A stretch of DNA of 5,085 nt from Opitutaceae bacterium (GTDB lineage Bacteria > Verrucomicrobiota > Verrucomicrobiae > Opitutales > Opitutaceae), in contig JAISAX010000511.1 in NCBI GenBank assembly GCA_031266495.1, positions 1-5,085 of the forward strand, read 5' to 3'. The notes below the pieces were generated by a model. The model was not told the DNA's origin and made no database searches. It saw only the letters and a program-made list of their open reading frames with translations. The position numbers were made by a program, and so were the translations under genes. Of this stretch, positions 1-5,085 are shown piece by piece. Position 1 is the first letter of the stretch, and each line of letters opens with the position of its first letter.

Positions 1-107
1 GTTCGGCCGCCCGCGGGGTTTGGCCCAATGGCGGGCTTTGGGGGGGTGTCTGTTGGCGTTTTCGGGGGGGGCCCGGGGGGTTATCCCCCCCCCCCCCCCC
101 CCCCCGT
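1..107. other. Low-complexity G-run/C-run leader upstream of the pseudopilin gene
   Basis: No gene is supported here. The stretch contains a G7 run (40-46), a G8 run (64-71), a G6 run (75-80) and an uninterrupted run of 21 C (85-105), which ends two bases before the pseudopilin ATG. The G6 run, a TTAT loop and the first six C form a perfect G:C hairpin. The C tract occupies the place where a ribosome binding site would sit, and no purine-rich site is visible. The pseudopilin frame stays open to the window edge, but its translation there is Gly/Pro/Arg junk. The composition looks like a contig-end assembly artefact, though a real length-variable tract cannot be excluded. Confidence 0.6.
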
Positions 108-839
108 ATGTATCCAGACAAAAGATACGAAGTGCCGCGCGCGGGATCACGGATACGCGCCGGGTTCACGCTCGTCGAACTGTTAACCGTGATCGTGATC
201 ATCGGCATCCTTGCGGCGATTATCATCCCGACCGCGGGCAAAGTCAGGCAATCGGCCCGAAAAGTCACCAGCCTCAGTCGGCTGCGTCATCTCGGGTCGG
301 CCTTCATGCTGTATTCAAACGACAACGACGGACGGTATCCCGCGCATGAGGAGGATCCGGGCGGGCGCTGGCCTTTGTTTGTCGCGCCCTATGCCGGCCC
401 CTGGCAGCATGCCTGGGACGGCAATGGCCGGCTGACCGTGACCGGCGGTTCCACCGCGCTCTATGCCAACCCGGTCTTTCGTGATCCCGCCCCATCGCCG
501 GGTGGCGGCACGGATTCGGGGACGTTCGGTTACAACATCTACCTCAGGAAGGACAAAAACCCGGTTGTCCGTGTGACCGATCCGTCGTGGCCGGGCGGCT
601 TTCCTGTTTTGGCGACGGTTGGCAAGGCGGGCAGTTTTACCTTGGGTAACAATTATCCTTCCTCCCGGGCCAAGGAGTACGGATGGACGGGCAATACCGA
701 CGATTCGACCGGGATTTCGCCGAACTACGGGCGTCATGCGACCGTCCTGTTTGGCGACGGCCATGTCGCGGCCCGCGATGTGTGCAATCCCGACGCCTGG
801 CCGTGGAAACCCAAGACATCGTTCCAGGTGAACAAATAA
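108..839 (+). CDS. Type II secretion/type IV pilus-like pseudopilin (prepilin-type N-terminal methylation domain protein)
   Basis: This is a 243-residue protein with a class-III prepilin leader. A basic 19-residue leader ends in RIRAG, then the mature end GFTLVELL with Gly19/Phe20 at the predicted peptidase site and Glu24 at +5, followed by a hydrophobic helix to about residue 41. After the helix comes YSNDNDGRYP (69-78). Near the C-terminus is RHATVLFGDGHV (209-220). Both match the large pseudopilin families of Verrucomicrobia and Planctomycetes, whose C-terminal signature is usually written H-X9-DG; here only six residues separate His210 from Asp217. These proteins are thought to be inner-membrane or secretion-associated pseudopilins of poorly known function. 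ATG 108 was chosen because it gives a normal leader length and lies just downstream of the C tract. No Shine-Dalgarno site is visible. It is convergent with the hydrolase gene and stands alone on its strand. Its cargo or partner cannot be told from the sequence. Confidence 0.9.
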   Translation: MYPDKRYEVPRAGSRIRAGFTLVELLTVIVIIGILAAIIIPTAGKVRQSARKVTSLSRLRHLGSAFMLYSNDNDGRYPAHEEDPGGRWPLFVAPYAGPWQHAWDGNGRLTVTGGSTALYANPVFRDPAPSPGGGTDSGTFGYNIYLRKDKNPVVRVTDPSWPGGFPVLATVGKAGSFTLGNNYPSSRAKEYGWTGNTDDSTGISPNYGRHATVLFGDGHVAARDVCNPDAWPWKPKTSFQVNK

Positions 840-966
840 CTGAAGTTACGCGGGCCGAAGGCAGGGGCTTCGCTTGCGAAGCCCGCGAGGACCTGACTAT
901 GGAGATACGCCAATTCTCTCCGCCTGGCGCGGGCGTCGCAAGCGAAGCCCCTGCCTCCGGTTCAGT
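839..966. repeat. Large inverted repeat between convergent genes, possible bidirectional terminator or REP pair
   Basis: Two 28-bp arms, 860-887 and 928-955, are inverted copies of each other differing at one base and are separated by 40 bp. The symmetry recurs at the outer edges, with ACTGAA at 839-844 and TTCAGT at 961-966. The left arm also folds on itself: GGGCTTCG (865-872) pairs with CGAAGCCC (877-884) around a CTTG tetraloop. The right arm (931-950) folds the same way with one mismatch. The element fills nearly all of the gap between the pseudopilin stop (837-839) and the hydrolase stop (983-985), so it could end transcription from both sides. No T run follows either stem, so it is not a textbook Rho-independent terminator. 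A paired REP (BIME-like) or small non-autonomous element is equally possible. Confidence 0.8.
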
Positions 967-982
967 AAACAAGCCTGGTTTG

Positions 983-2470
983 CTACCGTTTCTGTTCCCG
1001 TCCGGCGAGAGCGAGGCGGGCGTGGAGGTGGCGGAGGCGGGCGGAACGATAGCGGGCTTCCTCGACGAGTTCTTCGGGATAAAGGAAGCCGCGGTTGAGC
1101 CGGGCGAAACGGCGGTCGAGTGCGCCGGATTCTTTCAGCAGTGCGGCGAGCAGGCGGGTGGCCGCAGGGCGGCGGGTGGCGGTGAACCATGACGACTGGA
1201 GCCGGGTTTCGACGATCTTGAACCGGATGTGAAATTCGCGGAGGTCGGCCATCAGGCGCAGGTGGGCGAATTCCGTGGCGTGGCAGCGAGGGCGCAGGCG
1301 GGCGAGCAGGCGCGAGGCCGAACGCGCGGAGCGGTGAAGCGCGGCCAGGTTCACCTCCGGACTGACGGGAGTGGCATCGGCATCGAGTGCGTTCCAGAGC
1401 GCGCGGCCGCCGCGGTCATCAAGGCCGAAGCGGGTGCGGGCATAGTCGATGACAAACGCCTCGGGCGCGAAAGGCCGGCCGGCGGCGGTGGCGTCGAGCG
1501 CGGCACGGAAGGCTTGCCGCAAAATCCCGAATCCGGAAACAGGATACACGCGGCGCATGGGCAGGATGTCGATGAATTCCCCCGGCTTGTCGCACTTGTA
1601 ACCGTAAACTCCCGACGTGGACCACGAGGTCAGGATCATGCCGCGATAGCCGGCGTCGCGGGCGAAGGGGAGAAAATCGCGGAGGTTGTCGAAATGCGTG
1701 CGCCAGCAGGTGAGCGCGTGGTTGTCGGGCGAGGAGCGGAGGGCGGGGGCGCCCCAGAATTCAAAGCCGGCCCTGGCGGCGGTGTCGCGAAGTTGGGTGA
1801 GGTCGCCGAAGCGATTGACGGGCCAGCCGTAATTCCAGTCCACGAACACGCTGCCGCGCGGCATGTCGGCGGCGGCCTCCGGGTTTTTCAAGAGCATGTC
1901 GGCCCAGAGAACGGGGCGCTTGCCGAGGCTGACGACGAGGTCGGCGATCCGTTTGAAATAATCGACGTAGAGGCGCGACTTGCCGTGTCTTCCGGCTTTG
2001 GCCCGGCAGGCCGGGCAGTGGCCGAGGAGGCTGGTTTCGTCGCCGCCGATGTGGATGAAGGGCGAGGGATGGGTGGCGGCGATGTCGCGGAAAATGCCGG
2101 TGAAGACGGCGAGCGCCTCGTCGATCTTGCAGGGGCAGAGCTGGCAGATGTCGGCCTCGCTCTCGCGCAGGTGCGCGTAGCGGTCGTGTTGCAGGATGTA
2201 TTCGATGTGTCCGAAACATTGCTGGAGCGGAATCACGTCGAGACCGAGGCGGGTGCATTCGGCGATGAAACCGGTCAGTTCCTCGCGGGTGCAGGCGTGG
2301 CGGTTGGAGATGAGGGCGTGCCTGGAAAACGGATACGCGCCTTCCCATTCGATCATGAGCGTGTTGTGCCCGAGGGAGGCCGCTTCGCGGGCGAGCGCGC
2401 GGAGCGCGGGCATGGGCATGACCTGGATGCGGAAGTCGAGATGAAGGCCGGTGCGGGCAAAGGTGGTCAT
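983..2470 (-). CDS. Glycoside hydrolase family 20-like protein (putative cytoplasmic beta-N-acetylhexosaminidase)
   Basis: This 495-residue protein has a GH20-type TIM barrel that begins almost at the N-terminus (GLHLDFRIQ, 8-16; NTLMIEWEG, 36-44). The hallmark HIGGDE is at 140-145. In GH20 the Asp-Glu pair (here Asp144/Glu145) performs substrate-assisted cleavage of terminal N-acetylhexosamine. Likely subsite aromatics are Trp189 (VLWADM), Trp212/Tyr214 (DWNYGW), Trp239 and Trp283 (TSWS). The classical N-terminal GH20b domain is missing, and residues from about 370 form an Arg/Ala/Leu-rich helical tail. Five cysteines (109, 112, 114, 152, 155; the last two as CPAC just after the catalytic pair) could bind metal. 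There is no signal peptide, so a cytoplasmic location is inferred. ATG 2470 is the only sensible start because an in-frame stop lies at 2492-2494; no Shine-Dalgarno site is seen. The gene follows the binding-protein gene on the same strand. The fold is clear but the exact substrate is not. Confidence 0.88.
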   Translation of the reverse strand: MTTFARTGLHLDFRIQVMPMPALRALAREAASLGHNTLMIEWEGAYPFSRHALISNRHACTREELTGFIAECTRLGLDVIPLQQCFGHIEYILQHDRYAHLRESEADICQLCPCKIDEALAVFTGIFRDIAATHPSPFIHIGGDETSLLGHCPACRAKAGRHGKSRLYVDYFKRIADLVVSLGKRPVLWADMLLKNPEAAADMPRGSVFVDWNYGWPVNRFGDLTQLRDTAARAGFEFWGAPALRSSPDNHALTCWRTHFDNLRDFLPFARDAGYRGMILTSWSTSGVYGYKCDKPGEFIDILPMRRVYPVSGFGILRQAFRAALDATAAGRPFAPEAFVIDYARTRFGLDDRGGRALWNALDADATPVSPEVNLAALHRSARSASRLLARLRPRCHATEFAHLRLMADLREFHIRFKIVETRLQSSWFTATRRPAATRLLAALLKESGALDRRFARLNRGFLYPEELVEEARYRSARLRHLHARLALAGREQKR

Positions 2471-2501
2471 GGAATGGGTGGCTGGTTTGGTTCAATTACA
2501 C

Positions 2502-2542
2502 ACTGATGTTACGCGGATGCCGCCGCTCCGGCTTCGCGTAAC
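2502..2542. repeat. REP-like hairpin between the binding-protein and hydrolase genes
   Basis: A 35-nt imperfect palindrome (2508-2542) has perfect 8-bp outer arms, GTTACGCG and CGCGTAAC. These extend by G-T and A-T pairs and, past one bulged T, by a GCCG/CGGC stem with a six-base loop. On the minus strand it begins 12 nt after the stop of the binding-protein gene and ends 37 nt before the hydrolase ATG, filling much of an 84-bp gap. No T run follows, so it is more likely an mRNA-stabilising or processing element than a full terminator. Its left flank, ACTGATGTTACGCGG (2502-2516), is nearly identical to the left edge of the other intergenic palindrome (839-853). This suggests one dispersed repeat family. 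Confidence 0.75.
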
Positions 2543-2554
2543 CGGATTGTGGAT

Positions 2555-4183
2555 TCAGGGATCATTGTTCGGGTTGCGGTCGAGTTCGTGGTCGATCCAG
2601 GCGCGGAGGGATTCTTGTTGGTTCTGGGCTTCCTCGATTTCGCTGATCTTGCGGGCGGCATCGGAGCCGGGGGGATCGCGCCGGACGAGCGCGAACTGGC
2701 CGGCGAGGAGAACATCCTGGCGGGTGAGGTTGCGGAGGGTGTTGCGCGAGACGCGGCGCAGGTCTTCGCGAATGGCCGGCGTGAGGGCGGATTCGAGCGC
2801 GGCCTGGAACGCGGCGACGGAGCCGGAGGGCTGGACGAGGAGTGTCATGCGGCTGGACATGACAAGCTTCGTGGAGGCGCCGAGCGCCCCGAGCGTGAAA
2901 TCGAAGCCGGCGACATAGCCATCGACGACAGGAAGAAAGGGGGCGACGTCTTCCGGCACCCGGATGTCGATGACCGAGGGCAGCCAGCCGCTGGCACGGC
3001 AGAACGCGGCATTGCCGGCGAAGGAGGTGAGAAAGCGGAGAAAATCGAGCGCCTCGTCCGGATGAGGCGACTGGCGGGTGATGCCGAAGGCCATGCCGGC
3101 GCTGTTGCCGGCTTCGGAGGGCGGGCCGAGGATGTTGCGCCCGTAGCGGGGATGGCCGGGGGTGGGGAGGGGCACGTCGAAAACGCCGATCGTGAACGGG
3201 CAGAGGGCGCGATAGACGGGGAGATCCCAACTGCCGGTGGCGATCATGAGCGCGCGGCTCTGGGCAAAATAAAAGGTGGCGTCTTCGTGCCGGAGTTGTT
3301 CGTAGCCGGCTTGCATGGCGAGGCTGGTCTCGCGGGCAATGGCGAGGGCGTCGGCAAAGGCGGGTGTGCCGGCATCCCACGCGCCGCGCAGCCAGGCGAG
3401 GCCGATTTCGGGGCCGGCAGGCCGGAGCGTGCGCGTCTGGTCGATCCGGCGGGTGAGGCGTTGGGTTTGGCCGGAAACCATCTTGTCGATGAGGATGGGG
3501 CCGTTGTCGTGCGAACCGGCGAGCGGGATCACGTTGCGGCCGGTGTCGGCGGCGGCCTTGCGGATGCGTTCGCAGAGTGTAATGAATTCGTCGTACGTGG
3601 CGGGCGGCGGCGTGTCGCCGAGCAACTGGCGCCAGAGGTCGCGGTTGCGGTAGAGCCGCACGGTGAACATCGAGAGGGGGATGCCGTAATAGTCGAGGAG
3701 GTTGGGGCGGTAGCTGAAATTGCCCGACATGCCGTCGATGAACGTATCGCGCCAGGGGATACCGGCGAGCGGCGTGTCGCGGTTGCAGGGGTTGGGCAGG
3801 GCGATGTCGGCGGTGACGGGCCGGTAGAAGCGGGCGAGCGTTTCGTCGTCGAGGTTGCGGTCGATCTGGATGATGTCGGTGGCGGTGCCGCCGAGGAGCC
3901 GGGTTTTTGTCCACTGGGCGTAGGTGCGTTTGGGGATGGGCACTTGCTCGATGCGGACGCCGGGGTGGAGGCTTTCGTACTCGCGGGCGAGCGCGTCGAG
4001 CGCGTCGCGCAGGCCGGATTCGAGTTGCCAGTGGGCGAAGCGGACAACGATGCGGCCGTCGGCAGGTTGCCCGGACCGTCCGTGCTGCCAGACGCGCAGC
4101 GCGGCGAACGCGAAACAGCCGAGCAGGAGGGCGAGGCCGGCGAGGGGCGCGAGGCGGGGGCGCGAGGCGGAGCGGGTCGTCAT
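2555..4183 (-). CDS. Extracellular solute-binding protein, family 1 (ABC sugar-importer type)
   Basis: This 542-residue protein starts with a basic segment and a hydrophobic stretch (11-29). Within that stretch LLGC (20-23) could be a lipobox with Cys23 as the lipid anchor, although hydrophobic residues continue past it and an uncleaved membrane anchor is possible. The mature part reads as an SBP_bac_1 fold: VRFAHWQLESGLRDAL (47-62), an EYESLHPGVRIEQVPIP segment (68-84), GGTATDIIQID (98-108), FYFAQSRALMIATGSWD (304-320), AGMAFGITRQSPHPDEALDF (362-381) and GWLPS (399-403). Such proteins capture sugars or oligosaccharides for ABC importers. At 542 residues it is longer than the usual 400-450; the extra length is mostly a charged helical C-terminus (about 470-542). 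ATG 4183 was chosen because it precedes the signal sequence and overlaps the TPR-gene stop as ATGA. No Shine-Dalgarno site precedes it, so coupling is likely. No permease is in the window and the ligand is unknown; the hydrolase next door hints at amino-sugar glycans. Confidence 0.88.
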   Translation of the reverse strand: MTTRSASRPRLAPLAGLALLLGCFAFAALRVWQHGRSGQPADGRIVVRFAHWQLESGLRDALDALAREYESLHPGVRIEQVPIPKRTYAQWTKTRLLGGTATDIIQIDRNLDDETLARFYRPVTADIALPNPCNRDTPLAGIPWRDTFIDGMSGNFSYRPNLLDYYGIPLSMFTVRLYRNRDLWRQLLGDTPPPATYDEFITLCERIRKAAADTGRNVIPLAGSHDNGPILIDKMVSGQTQRLTRRIDQTRTLRPAGPEIGLAWLRGAWDAGTPAFADALAIARETSLAMQAGYEQLRHEDATFYFAQSRALMIATGSWDLPVYRALCPFTIGVFDVPLPTPGHPRYGRNILGPPSEAGNSAGMAFGITRQSPHPDEALDFLRFLTSFAGNAAFCRASGWLPSVIDIRVPEDVAPFLPVVDGYVAGFDFTLGALGASTKLVMSSRMTLLVQPSGSVAAFQAALESALTPAIREDLRRVSRNTLRNLTRQDVLLAGQFALVRRDPPGSDAARKISEIEEAQNQQESLRAWIDHELDRNPNNDP

Positions 4184-5085
4184 GGCGCGGCGGCGGGGGC
4201 CGCGGGGGAGGGGAGCGCGGCGAGGGTTTCGGTGATGGTGCGGCGGCGGACGTCGCGCCGGAAATCGGCGAGAAAGGTTTCGTAATGGCGCCGGGCCTCG
4301 TCGGCATGGCCGAGTTCGCGGGCGAGTTCTCCGCAGCGCACGAGGGTGTCGGCACGGAGGGGGGGGCGGAGGATGCCGGCGTCGAGGGCGGCGCGGAAGT
4401 GGTCGAGCGCGAGTTGCGAGCCGAGTCCGAAGCGGAGGGCGGCTTCGCCGAGCACGAGATGGAGATCGCGGCGCGAGGCGGCATCCGGCTGGCGGTCGGC
4501 GAGCGTGGCGAAGCGGGCGACGGTCTGCGCACGATCTTCGGGGCGGGCGCCGGAGCGGTACAGATCGATGAGCGCAAGTTTCACGCGGGCTTGCCCGGCG
4601 AGGGGATGATCGGGGCGGGCGGAAATCAGCTCGCGGTAAAGCCGGGCCGCGGCGTCCGGATCGGCGGCGGACGGGCGGTGGAGGTGCTCGATGCGGGCGA
4701 GGTAGTAGAGCGCGGCGAGGCCGGTCTCGTCGCCGGAGTTTTTTTCGCGGAGGCGAATCAGGAGGGCGACGGCGCGGCGGATGTTGGCATTGGTTTTCGG
4801 CTGGAGCTGGAGCAGGGTGAGCGCCGTGCCGAGCCGGGTCTGGCGGTCCGTGTCTCCGGTGTCGGTGGCGGTGGTGGTGGTGGCGTCGGTGGTGGCGTCG
4901 GTGGTGGCGGCGGTGGCGGTGGCGGCGACGAAGGCCTGATGCGCTTCGTGAAAAAGCCCGCGGGCAACGTCGTCCCATGCCGTGCCGGGGTCAGGGGGGG
5001 GGGAGGGGGGGGACGCGACGGAGAGGGAGGCGAGGCCGGGAAGGAGCGCGGCGAGGCGGCGGAAGCGAGCCGGGATCTGGAGATG
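4180..5085 (-). CDS. Secreted TPR-like helical repeat protein, 5' end beyond the window
   Basis: The frame is open from the window edge to TGA at 4182-4180, giving 301 visible residues with the start codon missing. The first visible residues look like a signal peptide: basic ARFRR, hydrophobic LAALLPGLASLSVA, and a plausible cut after SVA (visible residue 24). A Pro-rich stretch (25-33) follows, then a helix (about 36-55) and an Ala/Thr/Asp linker (about 54-80). From about 85 to 295 it is Ala/Leu/Arg-rich paired helices of TPR type, for example DAAARLYRELISARPDHPLA (144-163) and a HADEARRHYETFLADF segment near residues 259-274. Internal GTG 4584 is not the real start, because helical repeats continue in frame upstream of it. 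Its stop overlaps the binding-protein start by four bases, so the two are probably translated together. A scaffold or partner role at the cell envelope is inferred; no catalytic motif is seen. Confidence 0.82.
   Translation of the reverse strand, partial: HLQIPARFRRLAALLPGLASLSVASPPSPPPDPGTAWDDVARGLFHEAHQAFVAATATAATTDATTDATTTTATDTGDTDRQTRLGTALTLLQLQPKTNANIRRAVALLIRLREKNSGDETGLAALYYLARIEHLHRPSAADPDAAARLYRELISARPDHPLAGQARVKLALIDLYRSGARPEDRAQTVARFATLADRQPDAASRRDLHLVLGEAALRFGLGSQLALDHFRAALDAGILRPPLRADTLVRCGELARELGHADEARRHYETFLADFRRDVRRRTITETLAALPSPAAPAAAP
4858..4926. repeat. GGT/GGC/GTC triplet repeat encoding an Ala/Thr/Asp linker
   Basis: This is a run of GGT, GGC and GTC triplets on the plus strand, including two exact tandem copies of the 12-base unit GTCGGTGGTGGC (4885-4896 and 4897-4908). 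On the coding (minus) strand it reads in frame as Thr, Ala and Asp, as in TTDATTDATTTTATD, and links the N-terminal helix of the TPR-like protein to its helical repeats. Units are multiples of three, so gain or loss of units would change linker length without breaking the frame. Confidence 0.85.
4994..5012. repeat. G10-A-G8 homopolymer tract inside the TPR-like gene
   Basis: Ten G, one A and eight G on the plus strand encode part of the Ser/Pro-rich segment directly after the predicted signal peptide of the TPR-like protein. Tracts of this length are prone to slippage. With the length shown, the signal peptide upstream and the helical domain downstream are in the same frame, so this sequence encodes an intact protein. 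A one-base change would separate the signal peptide from the rest. Confidence 0.8.

Noticed and set aside
860..955. CRISPR array or insertion-sequence ends
   Set aside because: There are only two inverted arms with one 40-bp spacer, no direct repeats, no transposase and no target-site duplication.
683..1192. Plus-strand open frame running from the pseudopilin gene through the palindromic gap into the hydrolase gene
   Set aside because: It spans two real genes in other frames and the inverted repeat, with no protein-like features.
1229..2506. Long plus-strand open frame of 425 codons antisense to the hydrolase gene
   Set aside because: Its translation is Gly/Ala/Glu/Val-rich with no fold or motif, as expected from the complement of GC-rich codons. 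The opposite strand carries a clear GH20 signature.
2549..4285. Long plus-strand open frame of 578 codons antisense to the binding protein and TPR genes
   Set aside because: It has the same Gly/Ala/Glu bias, crosses a gene boundary on the other strand, and shows no recognisable domain.
2562..4577. Minus-strand open frame of 671 codons overlapping the binding-protein gene
   Set aside because: It is Arg/Pro/His-rich throughout and is a frame shadow of the TPR and binding-protein genes.
4180..4584. GTG 4584 as the start of a 134-residue TPR protein
   Set aside because: TPR-type helices, a linker and a signal peptide continue in frame upstream to the window edge, so this start would cut the protein in half.
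4184..4978. Upstream extension of the binding-protein frame giving an 807-residue protein
   Set aside because: The added part is Arg/His/Pro-rich low-complexity sequence, the out-of-frame reading of the TPR gene. A good signal sequence begins at ATG 4183.

Overview
The window comes from a high-GC bacterium. The best guess is a member of the Verrucomicrobiota, probably Opitutaceae-like. The reasons are a Verrucomicrobia/Planctomycetes-style pseudopilin with a GFTLVELL leader and a C-terminal RH...DGHV signature, very GC-rich coding sequence without obvious Shine-Dalgarno sites, and a sugar-uptake/glycosidase cluster. This assignment is by gene style only and is an inference.

Layout. Bases 1-107 are a low-complexity G-run/C-run leader ending in a 21-base C tract. 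A single plus-strand pseudopilin gene follows (108-839). A 143-bp gap between convergent genes (840-982) holds a near-perfect inverted pair of 28-bp repeats. The rest is one minus-strand cluster, read from right to left: a secreted TPR-type protein whose 5' end lies off the window (5085-4180), an extracellular sugar-type solute-binding protein (4183-2555) that overlaps it by the four bases ATGA, an 84-bp gap with a strong REP-like hairpin (2508-2542), and a glycoside hydrolase family 20-like enzyme (2470-983).

Working model (inference): the three minus-strand genes are co-transcribed. The TPR protein and the binding protein act outside the cytoplasmic membrane. The binding protein would feed an ABC sugar importer encoded elsewhere. 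The GH20-like protein has no signal peptide and would trim imported N-acetylhexosamine-containing oligosaccharides in the cytoplasm. The hairpin between the binding-protein and hydrolase genes could set their relative expression, as the malE-malF REP does in E. coli. The pseudopilin is a separate convergent unit.

No tRNA, rRNA, CRISPR array, transposase or recognisable defence system is visible. The points most worth a second look are the two intergenic palindromes that share a 15-bp edge motif, the homopolymer tracts at both ends of the window, and the translationally coupled TPR/binding-protein pair. No wholly new system can be supported from this window.
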